7,643 bases of DNA, from NCBI GenBank assembly GCA_944385065.1, contig CALWVX010000082.1:1-7643 (forward strand), written 5' to 3'. The notes under the pieces were generated by a model. That model had not been told where the DNA came from. It did no database searches and saw nothing but the letters and a program-made list of their open reading frames with translations. This document shows, one piece after another, positions 1 through 5,916 of the stretch (position 1 is its first letter; every line of letters starts with the position of its first letter). Source of the stretch: an uncultured Oscillospiraceae bacterium (lineage in GTDB: Bacteria; Bacillota; Clostridia; Oscillospirales; Oscillospiraceae). Made by a program: the position numbers and the translations under genes.

Positions 1-167
1 AGAATCTCCCGGACCTGCTCCTCCCCGAAGGGGGAGCCGAAGGAGAAGTCCCAGGCCTCCGGGTTGAAGCAGCCGGGGCAGCGGTGGGTGCACCCGGACA
101 CAAACAGGGACACCCGCACGCCGGGTCCGTTGGCCACGTCCACCCGCTTGATGTCAGCGAAGTTCAT
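1..167 (-). CDS. nrdG: Anaerobic ribonucleotide reductase activating protein NrdG, N-terminal part (runs off left edge)
   Basis: Radical-SAM activase that cleaves S-adenosylmethionine with a [4Fe-4S] cluster to place the glycyl radical on NrdD; cytoplasmic. About 55 N-terminal residues are visible. They contain the radical-SAM cluster motif CxxxCxxC as CTHRCPGCFN (Cys26, Cys30, Cys33), preceded by the family's DxxNGPGVR-like stretch around residues 10-18. The start is well supported: GGAGG lies 6 nt upstream of the ATG, and the protein begins MNFADIKRV, a normal NrdG start. It lies downstream of nrdD on the same strand, the usual order, but the gap of about 230 nt is longer than is common for this pair. 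No good promoter is visible in the gap, so it is probably transcribed from the nrdD promoter. The rest of the gene is outside the window. Confidence 0.95.
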   Translation of the reverse strand, partial: MNFADIKRVDVANGPGVRVSLFVSGCTHRCPGCFNPEAWDFSFGSPFGEEQVREI

Positions 168-168
168 G

Positions 169-185
169 GAAAACCTCCGGTTTTC
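169..185 (-). promoter_or_regulatory. Hairpin enclosing the nrdG Shine-Dalgarno sequence
   Basis: On the minus strand GAAAACC and GGTTTTC form a perfect 7-bp stem closed by a 3-nt GGA loop, directly before the nrdG ATG. The GGAGG ribosome binding site occupies the loop and the first bases of the 3' arm, so folding would partly hide it. That the pairing exists is seen in the sequence. That it tunes nrdG translation, or couples it to ribosomes arriving from nrdD, is inference; the stem is A/T-rich and of modest stability, and the loop is tight. Confidence 0.4.
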
Positions 186-397
186 AGAGTGAAGAGTGAG
201 AGAGTGAAGAGTGGAGAGATTCAAAATCTTCACGCTCCACTCTCAACTTTTCACCCTCTGTTGTTACGCTGCGGGTTGGGCGCATGGCCGGGTCGCTTTC
301 ACTGCGACTCCGGGCAAATCCGGTCGGGCTTTGCCCGCCCTGGGGTTTGCCCGTCGCTCCGCTCCAAGCTCCCCTACGCGCCTACCCTCGCGCTTCG
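186..397. repeat. Repeat-like structured spacer between nrdD and nrdG
   Basis: This non-coding stretch separates two genes that are normally close together. Visible parts are: a purine-rich direct repeat, AGAGTGAAGAGTG at 186-198 and again at 201-213; a 9-bp inverted repeat, AGAGTGGAG (208-216) with CTCCACTCT (235-243); a 5-bp stem GTCGC/GCGAC (292-296, 304-308); and an 8-bp stem CGGGCAAA (311-318) with TTTGCCCG (330-337), the latter repeated at 346-353 so two alternative hairpins can form. None is followed by a T-run on the minus strand, so a normal terminator is unlikely. The GA-rich stretch resembles the tract after the gene ending at 4227. I infer a dispersed miniature repeat or its remnant; multi-copy status was not tested. 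Confidence 0.5.
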
Positions 398-2524
398 TTA
401 CAGGTGCAGCACCCGCGCCTTGATCTCCTTGGTCTTGCCCACGTTCCAGAAGTTCTCTCCCAGATAGCCGCAGGTGCGCCGGGTGACGTTCATCTTGGAG
501 TGATCCTTGTTGTGGCACACGGGGCACTCCCACTGGTTGTCGTCGTTGATGAGGATCTCCCCGTCGTAGCCGCACACCTGGCAGTAGTCGCTCTTGGTGT
601 TGAACTCGGCGTACTGGATGTTGTCGTAGATGAACCGGACCACGTCCTTCAGGGCCTCCAGATTGTGGCGCATGTTGGGGATCTCCACATAGGAGATGCA
701 CCCGCCGGTGGAGATCTTCTGGAACTGGCTCTCGAAGGTGAACTTGTCAAAGGCGTCGATGTGCTCCCGCACGTCCACGTGATAGCTGTTGGTATAATAC
801 CCCTTGTCGGTTACGTCGGGGATTGTCCCGAAGCGCTCCTTGTCGATGCGGGCGAAGCGGTAGCACAGGCTCTCAGCGGGGGTGCCGTACAGGGCGAAGC
901 CGATGTTGGTCTCCTTCTTCCAGTCGTCGCAGGCCTTCCGCAGCCGCTGCATCACCTTCATGGCGAACTCCAGCCCCTCGGGCTGGGTGTGGGAGCAGCC
1001 GCGCATGAGCTTGGTCACCTCGTACAGGCCGATATAGCCCAGGGAGATGGAGGAGTAGCCGCCGTACAGCAGGGGCTCGATGGGGGCGCCCTTGGGCAGG
1101 CGGGCGATGGCCCCGTACCGCCAGTGGATGGGGGAGGAGTCGGCCTTGACGTTCTTCAGGGCGTTGTGGCGGCACATGAGGGCCTCGAAGCACAGCTGGA
1201 GACGCTGGTCCAGGAGCTCCCAGAACTTCTCCTCATCCCCCCGGGCCAGAATGCCGATCTGGGGCAGATTCAGGGAGACCACCCCCTGATTGAAGCGGCC
1301 CTCGAACTTGTAGTTCCCGTTCTCGTCCTTCCAGGGGGCCAGGAAGGAGCGGCAGCCCATGGGGGAGAACACGTTGCCCTCATAGTTCTCCCGCATCTTC
1401 TTGGCGGAGATATAGTCGGGATACATCCGCTTGGCGGAGCACTTGACGGCAAGCTCTGTGATATAGTCGTACTTGCCCCCCTTCAGGCAGTTGTGCTCGT
1501 CCAGCACATACACCAGCTTGGGGAAGGCGGGGGTGATGTAGACCCCCTTCTCGTTCTTGATGCCCTCCAGCCGCTGGCGCAGCACCTCCTCCACGATCAT
1601 GGCGTTCTCCTCCAGATAGGGGTCGTCCTCCTGGAGGTTGAGGAACAGGGTGACAAAGGGGGACTGGCCGTTGGTGGTCATGAGGGTGTTGATCTGATAC
1701 TGGATGGTCTGCACGCCGCTTTTCAGCTCGTCCTTCAGCCGGTCCTGGACCAGCCGGTCCAGAGTGGCCTCGTCCACCTGGCCGGCGCACTCATAGGCGA
1801 TGTGCTTGCGGAACTTCTCCTTGCTGCGGCGCAGGTACTTGCCCAGGTGGCGCAGGTCCACGCTCTGGCCCCCGTACTGGTTGGAGGCCACGCAGGCGAT
1901 GATCTGGGTCATGACGGTGCAGGCCACCTGAAAGCTCTTGGGGGACTCGATGAGCTTGCCGTTCATCACCGTGCCGTTGTCCAGCATGTCCCCGATGTTG
2001 ATGAGACAGCAGTTGAAGATGGGCTGGATGAAGTAGTCGGCGTCGTGGAAGTGGATGGCCCCCTCGTCGTGAGCTTTGGAGATGTGCTCGGGCAGGAGGA
2101 TGCGGCGGGTCAGGTCCCGGCTCACCTCGCCGGCGATGTAGTCCCGCTGGGTGGCGGCGATCATGGTGTTCTTGTTGGAGTTCTCCTCGGCCAGCTCCTG
2201 ATTCTCGTTGCGCAGCAGGGAGAGGATGGACTCGTCGGTGGTGTTGGCCTTGCGCACCAGAGCCCGGTTGTAGCGGTAGATGATATAGGTCTTGGCCAGG
2301 TGAAACTTGTTGCGATCCACCAGCCCCTGCTCCACCAGGTCCTGGATGTCCTCCACCAGCATCCGGGGCCGCTTCAGGGCCTCGATGCCGTCAATGATGG
2401 CGTCGATGTCCGCCTGGCCCAGCCGCTCGGCCGGGGGCACCTCGGCGTTGGCCTTCTGAATGGCGGTGGCGATTTTGGAGCGGTCATAGTCCACGATGGT
2501 CCCGTCCCGCTTGATGACTTTCAT
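398..2524 (-). CDS. nrdD: Anaerobic (class III) ribonucleoside-triphosphate reductase NrdD
   Basis: Reduces ribonucleoside triphosphates to dNTPs without oxygen, using a glycyl radical made by NrdG; cytoplasmic. The 708-residue product matches the usual family length of about 700. In order it shows: an N-terminal ATP-cone (about residues 2-90, beginning KVIKRDGTIVDYDRSKI) for allosteric control; the Cys pair in FNCCLINIGD (Cys172/173); the active-site loop SPMGCRSFLAP with the thiyl-radical Cys391; a C-terminal zinc site of two CxxC pairs (Cys648/651 and Cys667/670); and the glycyl radical motif RTCGYLG with Gly686. I start at the ATG at 2522-2524 because AAGGAG lies about 7 nt upstream and the protein opens on the ATP-cone; an in-frame ATG six codons earlier would place that ribosome site inside the gene. 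All catalytic residues appear intact. A probable NrdR-controlled promoter lies upstream. Confidence 0.98.
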   Translation of the reverse strand: MKVIKRDGTIVDYDRSKIATAIQKANAEVPPAERLGQADIDAIIDGIEALKRPRMLVEDIQDLVEQGLVDRNKFHLAKTYIIYRYNRALVRKANTTDESILSLLRNENQELAEENSNKNTMIAATQRDYIAGEVSRDLTRRILLPEHISKAHDEGAIHFHDADYFIQPIFNCCLINIGDMLDNGTVMNGKLIESPKSFQVACTVMTQIIACVASNQYGGQSVDLRHLGKYLRRSKEKFRKHIAYECAGQVDEATLDRLVQDRLKDELKSGVQTIQYQINTLMTTNGQSPFVTLFLNLQEDDPYLEENAMIVEEVLRQRLEGIKNEKGVYITPAFPKLVYVLDEHNCLKGGKYDYITELAVKCSAKRMYPDYISAKKMRENYEGNVFSPMGCRSFLAPWKDENGNYKFEGRFNQGVVSLNLPQIGILARGDEEKFWELLDQRLQLCFEALMCRHNALKNVKADSSPIHWRYGAIARLPKGAPIEPLLYGGYSSISLGYIGLYEVTKLMRGCSHTQPEGLEFAMKVMQRLRKACDDWKKETNIGFALYGTPAESLCYRFARIDKERFGTIPDVTDKGYYTNSYHVDVREHIDAFDKFTFESQFQKISTGGCISYVEIPNMRHNLEALKDVVRFIYDNIQYAEFNTKSDYCQVCGYDGEILINDDNQWECPVCHNKDHSKMNVTRRTCGYLGENFWNVGKTKEIKARVLHL

Positions 2525-2581
2525 GGTCCTTCTCCTTCCCACAGGGCGTATGGTTTGCCGCTCCGCCGCCTGTCCGGCCCC

Positions 2582-2604
2582 GGGGACCGGGGGAGGGGCG
2601 GGGG
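2582..2604 (+). other. G-quadruplex motif in the nrdD leader region
   Basis: Four G-runs of 4, 5, 4 and 5 bases are separated by loops of 3, 1 and 1 nt (ACC, A, C) on the plus strand. This satisfies the standard four-tract quadruplex pattern with short loops, the kind expected to be very stable. The plus strand is the template for nrdD transcription, and the motif lies between the predicted nrdD transcription start (about 2645) and the nrdD ATG. Next to it, 2615-2633 can form a GC hairpin. That the motif exists is direct; folding in the cell and any effect on nrdD transcription are inferred. Confidence 0.55.
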
Positions 2605-2651
2605 CATATTTTTTCCGGGAGCAGGGCCCCCGGCGTGAAAATCCGAACCAG

Positions 2652-2680
2652 ATTATAGCACGCCCCGCCCCGCTTGTCCA
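2652..2680 (-). promoter_or_regulatory. Promoter of nrdD (sigma-A/sigma-70 type)
   Basis: On the minus strand, -35 TGGACA (2675-2680, 5 of 6 to consensus) is followed by exactly 17 nt and a perfect -10 TATAAT (2652-2657) preceded by TGC, an extended -10. The transcript would start near 2645 and carry a leader of about 120 nt before the nrdD ATG. The downstream NrdR-like box starts inside the -35 hexamer, so bound repressor should compete with RNA polymerase. Confidence 0.85.
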
Positions 2681-2693
2681 CTACATCTTGTGG
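2678..2693. promoter_or_regulatory. Probable NrdR box 1, overlapping the nrdD -35
   Basis: The 16-mer CCACTACATCTTGTGG is an imperfect palindrome (6 of 8 positions pair). By my alignment it agrees at 12 of 16 positions with the NrdR-box consensus as I remember it (acaCwAtATaTwGtgt). NrdR is the zinc/ATP-cone repressor that turns ribonucleotide reductase genes down when dATP is high. Position over the -35 of nrdD, plus a second box 41 bp away, fits that role. The nrdR gene itself is not in this window. Confidence 0.7.
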
Positions 2694-2718
2694 CGCGGTT
2701 TTGGACGGACCGGAAAAT

Positions 2719-2734
2719 CTACAAGATATATCAT
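2719..2734. promoter_or_regulatory. Probable NrdR box 2, upstream of the nrdD promoter
   Basis: CTACAAGATATATCAT is a weaker match to the NrdR-box consensus, strong in its centre but poor at both ends. Read on the minus strand it shares the core ATCTTGT and 10 of 16 positions with box 1. The centres of the two boxes are 41 bp apart, close to four helical turns, so they lie on the same DNA face, as expected for tandem NrdR sites bound by an oligomer. It lies about 55 bp from the mnmA -35, so it may not affect mnmA. Confidence 0.55.
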
Positions 2735-2787
2735 GCTCCAAAAAGGGACAAAATTTTCCCGGCGGCGGCGGTTTCCAGGGATTTTCG

Positions 2788-2816
2788 TTGCCTGTCGGGG
2801 GGAAATGTGATATACT
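2788..2816 (+). promoter_or_regulatory. Promoter of mnmA
   Basis: The -35 TTGCCT (2788-2793) is separated by 17 nt from -10 TATACT (2811-2816), which is preceded by TGA as an extended -10. Transcription should start near 2823, about 32 nt before the mnmA ATG. It diverges from the nrdD promoter, the two -35 boxes being about 107 bp apart. No further operator was recognised with confidence. Confidence 0.7.
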
Positions 2817-2854
2817 CACTGTTGAATTTCAGCGAAATGCCCAAGGAGGCTTCT

Positions 2855-3919
2855 ATGACACAACCAATCGCCGTGGCCATGAGCGGCGGGGTGGACAGCT
2901 GCGCCGCCGCCTGCCTGCTGCTGGAGGAGGGAGCCCCTCTGCTGGGGCTGACCATGCGGCTGTTTCCGCCGGAGGGGGAGCGCTCCGGCGACGAGGAGGA
3001 CGCCGCCCGGGCCGCCCGGACCCTGGGCTTCCCCCACCGGGTGCTGGACCTGTCCGGTCCCTTCCGGGAGCGGGTGATGGAGCCCTTCGCCGCCGCCTAT
3101 GAGAAGGGGACCACCCCCAACCCCTGCGTGGTGTGCAACCGGGCGGTCAAGTTCGGGGCCCTGCTGGACGAGGCCCTGGCCCTGGGCTGCGGGACGCTGG
3201 CCACCGGCCACTACGCCCGGGTGGAGCGGGACGGGGCCGGGGGGCGGACGCTGCTGAAAAAGGCGGCCCATCCGGAGAAGGACCAGAGCTATGTCCTGGC
3301 CATGCTGACCCGGGAGCAGCTGGCCCGGGTCCGGCTCCCCCTGGGGGGGCTGACCAAGGAGGAGGTCCGGGAGCTGGTTGCCGCCCGGGGCCTGGACTGC
3401 GCCCGGAAGGGGGAGAGCCAGGACATCTGCTTCATCCCCGACGGGGACTACGCCGCCTTCCTGGGCCGGTTCACCGGCCGGGACTACCCCCCCGGGCCCT
3501 TTCTGGATCAGGAGGGGCGGGTGCTGGGGACCCATCAGGGGATCGTCCGGTACACCGTGGGCCAGCGCCGGGGACTGGGCGTCTCCGGGGGGGCGCGGCT
3601 GTATGTGAAGGAGCTGCGCCCGGCGGACAACGCGGTGGTGCTGGGGGACGACGCCTCCCTGTACGGCCGGACGCTGGAGGCGGAGGGGCTGAACCTCATT
3701 GCCTGTGACCGCCTGGAGGGCCCCGTCCGGCTGCGTGCCAAGGTGCGCTACCGCATGGGGGAGCAGCCCTGCACCGCCTGGCAGACCGGACCGGACCGCC
3801 TGAGAGTGGAATTTGACCGGCCCCAGCGGGCCATCACCCCCGGCCAGACCGTGGTTCTCTACGACGGGGACACGGTGGTGGGCGGGGCGACTATCATCAA
3901 AGGAGAGACCACGCCATGA
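2855..3919 (+). CDS. mnmA: tRNA-specific 2-thiouridylase MnmA
   Basis: Adenylates and thiolates U34 in the anticodon of Lys, Glu and Gln tRNAs (s2U34), supporting accurate reading of A/G-ending codons; cytoplasmic. The 354 residues fit the family (about 350-370). Visible motifs are the ATP-binding PP-loop SGGVDS (residues 10-15), TPNPCVVCNRAVKFG with the catalytic Cys94, ATGHYARV, KDQSYVL, and GESQDICFIPDG with the second catalytic Cys192. Cys91 makes the first site a CxxC rather than the DxxC of E. coli, giving three cysteines that could hold an Fe-S cluster. The start is chosen because AAGGAGG sits 5 nt upstream of ATG and the PP-loop follows at once; the open frame continues further upstream but overlaps the promoter. 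The TGA stop overlaps the next gene's ATG by 4 nt. No cysteine desulfurase gene is nearby. Confidence 0.97.
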   Translation: MTQPIAVAMSGGVDSCAAACLLLEEGAPLLGLTMRLFPPEGERSGDEEDAARAARTLGFPHRVLDLSGPFRERVMEPFAAAYEKGTTPNPCVVCNRAVKFGALLDEALALGCGTLATGHYARVERDGAGGRTLLKKAAHPEKDQSYVLAMLTREQLARVRLPLGGLTKEEVRELVAARGLDCARKGESQDICFIPDGDYAAFLGRFTGRDYPPGPFLDQEGRVLGTHQGIVRYTVGQRRGLGVSGGARLYVKELRPADNAVVLGDDASLYGRTLEAEGLNLIACDRLEGPVRLRAKVRYRMGEQPCTAWQTGPDRLRVEFDRPQRAITPGQTVVLYDGDTVVGGATIIKGETTP

Positions 3920-4227
3920 GCAAGAAGAAGTACAAAAAGCGCCACCACAGCGCCACCGTCACCGCCAAGCGCCAGCTGGAGCAGGAGCGCATCGCCGACG
4001 AGAAGGACCGCTCCCGGAAGCGGATGAACCCCGTGGCCCGGAATATCCTGCTGGCCGATCTGGTGATCCTGGCCCTGGCGGCCATTTTGGAGGGCAACGG
4101 CCTGATCACTCCGCTGGTCAGCGGCATGGTATCCATTTTCGGCATCGTCCTGCTGGTGATCGCCCTGTGGGTCCAGTTCGGCAAGAAGAAAGACGGGGGA
4201 AGCGGCCTGGGCGGACCGAGACTTTGA
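3916..4227 (+). CDS. Small two-helix membrane protein, unknown function
   Basis: I do not recognise this 103-residue protein. The first 42 residues are very basic and charged (MSKKKYKKRHH..., then an E/R/K-rich probable helix at about 18-36) and should be cytoplasmic. Two hydrophobic segments follow, about residues 43-60 and 66-88, joined by a short EGNG turn, then a short KKK and glycine-rich tail. This predicts a hairpin in the membrane with both ends inside. The gene is genuine by context: ATG overlaps the mnmA stop by 4 nt, and AAGGAG lies 10 nt upstream inside mnmA, so the two are translationally coupled. A link to tRNA thiolation is not shown. It ends just before the convergent intergenic repeats. 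Confidence 0.8.
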   Translation: MSKKKYKKRHHSATVTAKRQLEQERIADEKDRSRKRMNPVARNILLADLVILALAAILEGNGLITPLVSGMVSIFGIVLLVIALWVQFGKKKDGGSGLGGPRL

Positions 4228-4342
4228 GAGAATGAGAAATTAGGAGATCGGAATGAGAAGTCGGCCATTGATGGGGGCATCCCGCAGGGCGGGGGCCTAC
4301 CCCCGCCGCCTGGTCTCTCCCTCCATCGCGGCTTTCGCCGCG
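4228..4342. repeat. Purine-rich repeat tract and two GC hairpins after the mnmA unit
   Basis: Immediately after the small membrane gene there is a purine-rich stretch with a direct repeat GAATGAGAA (4230-4238, 4251-4259). Next come an 8-bp GC stem GGCGGGGG/CCCCCGCC (4288-4295, 4300-4307, loop CCTA) and a 6-bp stem CGCGGC/GCCGCG (4327-4332, 4337-4342, loop TTTC). No T-run follows either hairpin on the plus strand, so they are not canonical terminators, though they may protect the 3' end of the mnmA transcript. The GA-rich style matches 186-218, suggesting related dispersed repeats. Copy number elsewhere in the genome was not tested. Confidence 0.4.
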
Positions 4343-4355
4343 CCGCCTCCAAAAC

Positions 4356-4389
4356 AGGCCCGGCCCCGCCAGACGGCGGGGCCGGGCCT
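4356..4389 (-). terminator. Perfect 15-bp hairpin, probable terminator of the GntR-ABC operon
   Basis: AGGCCCGGCCCCGCC (4356-4370) and its exact complement (4375-4389) enclose a 4-nt loop. On the minus strand it is followed by TGTTTTGG, a short U-tail, and it lies 54 nt beyond the stop of the last ABC permease. The tail is weak, so termination may be partial. It also lies past the plus-strand mnmA unit and may act as a barrier for both converging transcripts, although no T-run follows on the plus strand. Confidence 0.6.
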
Positions 4390-4443
4390 CAGCTTATCAA
4401 AAAAACTCTGTAAAGACGAATCAAACCGGGCTTTGGTTGATTT

Positions 4444-5202
4444 CTACCCTTTCACCACCGCGTGGAGCAGGGACCACACCGACCAGATCAGACCGGCCAG
4501 AACCAGCGCGGCGATCAGAGGTACGGTCCACCAGCCCCAGTGGCCGATCATCAGGACGTTGTATCCCAGCAGCTGGGGGGCGAAGGTGAGGACCATCCAG
4601 ATACCCCAGATGACCCAGGCCCCCCGGCCGCCGAACCGCTGGAGGAAGGCCCCAATGATGAACCCGGCCAGCAGGCCGATGAGGGGCAGCAGGAGGTACC
4701 ACCACCAGTCCAGCAGGTAGAAGTCCACATACAGGGTGGAGGAGAGCTCATCCAGCAGGGCCTGCCACCCCTGGTCGGTCCCATCCCAGACCGCGGGGAG
4801 GGGCGGAACCTCCCCCCACATCAGGCGCTCCGCCCCGGACAGGGCCAGCCACAGGGGGGGGAGGAGCAGCCGCTCCAGCGCGGTGAGCAGCAGGGACAGG
4901 AGCATGACGGCCGCCCCCTGCACCGCGGTCATTCCCGCGGTGAGTCCCAGGGCCCGGCGGCGGGTCTGGCCGAAGCGCAGGGCCTGACCGAAGCTGACCC
5001 CCACATTGGCCACCCCGGCGAAGGCGATCAGGACGCAGGCGGTGATGGGCAGGATGATGCCGGAGACCATCGGGATGCCCCGGGCGTCGGAAAAGATCAG
5101 GGTGCAGGCGGTGACGATCTGGGCGGCCAGAAAGGTTCCCCCGATGATGCCCAGATAGAGCAGCAGGTCGTTCCGATTCAGATTCAGCAGTTTTCTCAGC
5201 AT
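4444..5202 (-). CDS. ABC transporter membrane permease, last gene of the GntR-ABC operon
   Basis: A 252-residue integral membrane protein, with about six hydrophobic segments (roughly residues 13-37, 46-69, 88-110, 169-190, 195-215 and 222-246). A large, less hydrophobic loop at about 115-165 is rich in W, P and acidic residues and probably faces outside. A cytoplasmic motif RFGQTRRRALGL (76-87) resembles the FG.sRR element common in ABC-2 type exporter permeases and may contact the ATPase. The start at 5200-5202 is preferred because GAGGTGAG lies just upstream and the protein begins MLRKLLNLNRNDL; the longer open frame upstream is only a shadow of the neighbouring permease. It starts 5 nt after that permease's stop, so the two are coupled. 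The pair probably forms a heterodimeric channel with the ATPase encoded upstream. Substrate unknown. Confidence 0.85.
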   Translation of the reverse strand: MLRKLLNLNRNDLLLYLGIIGGTFLAAQIVTACTLIFSDARGIPMVSGIILPITACVLIAFAGVANVGVSFGQALRFGQTRRRALGLTAGMTAVQGAAVMLLSLLLTALERLLLPPLWLALSGAERLMWGEVPPLPAVWDGTDQGWQALLDELSSTLYVDFYLLDWWWYLLLPLIGLLAGFIIGAFLQRFGGRGAWVIWGIWMVLTFAPQLLGYNVLMIGHWGWWTVPLIAALVLAGLIWSVWSLLHAVVKG

Positions 5203-5207
5203 GATTC

Positions 5208-5903
5208 TCACCTCACCACATAGGTCCGGATGGTCCGCCAGAGATAGAGCTCGCTGCCGATCAGGACGGCGGCCGCCAGAACCAGCAGCACGGCGGGCAG
5301 GCTGCCCCACAGGCCGGCGTGGGAGCCGTGCAGCAGGAAGTCCCAGGTCCCGCCGTAGTCGCTCAGGACGACCAGGAGCACCGTCCCCGCCATCAGCACC
5401 AGGATGGCGGCGAAGATTGCGAACCCGCCCGCCACCCGGGACCGGGCCATGACCAGGCCGCTGAGACAGCCCATGGCCTCGGCCGCCAGACAGACCAGGG
5501 GGAACACCCACAGCCGCCCTCCGCTGAACCCCATCAGGAAGGACCAGCGGTCCTGATCCGCCCAGCTGTCCGCCGCGGGCAGGACCAGCATGGCCAGCTG
5601 CAGCAGCCAGGCCACCGCCGCGTAGAACACCACGATCCCCTGGACGGCCCAGAAGTAGTCCCGACGGCGGCAGCCCAGGGACAGGGCCAGATTCAGGCTG
5701 CTGGTGCACAGGGTGAAGGAGTAGAAAAAGAGAATATAGGCGCTCATGATGGGCATGGCCCCGTAGTAGGTGGTGAACAGATTGTCCGCCCCGGCGGGCA
5801 CCCCGGTGAGATAGCACCCGACGGTGACCACGGCGGCAAAGCCCAGCAGGGCCGCCACATTGACCCAGGCGAACTGGAGCTGAAAACGAAAGGCGCGCAG
5901 CAT
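5208..5903 (-). CDS. ABC transporter membrane permease, third gene of the GntR-ABC operon
   Basis: A 231-residue membrane protein with about six predicted helices (near 14-34, 49-75, 84-108, 128-148, 152-180 and 195-220). A conserved-looking cytoplasmic element SLGCRRRDYFW (75-85) is similar in position and type to the RFGQTRRR motif of the next permease, suggesting the two are distant homologues or at least similar folds. I start at 5901-5903 because GGAGGGG lies 5-6 nt upstream and MLRAFRFQLQF is a normal N-terminus; a start 16 codons earlier would overlap the ATPase gene. It begins 13 nt after the ATPase stop. It probably supplies one half of the transport channel for the YtrB-like ATPase; the family match of the permease itself is less certain than that of the ATPase. 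Confidence 0.85.
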   Translation of the reverse strand: MLRAFRFQLQFAWVNVAALLGFAAVVTVGCYLTGVPAGADNLFTTYYGAMPIMSAYILFFYSFTLCTSSLNLALSLGCRRRDYFWAVQGIVVFYAAVAWLLQLAMLVLPAADSWADQDRWSFLMGFSGGRLWVFPLVCLAAEAMGCLSGLVMARSRVAGGFAIFAAILVLMAGTVLLVVLSDYGGTWDFLLHGSHAGLWGSLPAVLLVLAAAVLIGSELYLWRTIRTYVVR

Positions 5904-5916
5904 TCCGATCCCCTCC

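Noticed and set aside
219..246. Possible nrdG promoter (minus-strand TTGAGA, 16 nt, TTGAAT)
   Set aside because: The -10 is poor and the elements fall in a repeat; nrdG can be served by the nrdD promoter.
311..353. nrdD terminator at the CGGGCAAA/TTTGCCCG hairpins
   Set aside because: No U-tract follows on the minus strand, and termination here would cut off nrdG.
2525..2542. Upstream start for nrdD adding six residues (MGRRRT)
   Set aside because: This extension encodes the Shine-Dalgarno sequence itself; the ATG at 2522-2524 has ideal spacing and begins the ATP-cone.
284..2638. Very long open frame (784 codons) on the plus strand opposite nrdD
   Set aside because: It is the antisense of a fully conserved nrdD, its translation is low-complexity V/L/G/A-rich without motifs, and it has no good ribosome site. 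Long antisense frames are common in GC-rich genes.
2745..2760. Imperfect palindrome GGGACAAAATTTTCCC upstream of mnmA
   Set aside because: Only 6 of 8 positions pair and it matches no regulator I know; reported only as a note.
4420..4441. Short hairpin after the last permease as the operon terminator
   Set aside because: A bulged 7-bp stem with the T-run about 14 nt away is not a standard intrinsic terminator; the 15-bp hairpin at 4356-4389 is a better candidate.
5203..5817. Long N-terminal extension (205 codons) of the last permease
   Set aside because: The extension is R/G/P-rich and overlaps the real upstream permease in another frame; the internal ATG has a ribosome site and membrane-protein sequence follows.
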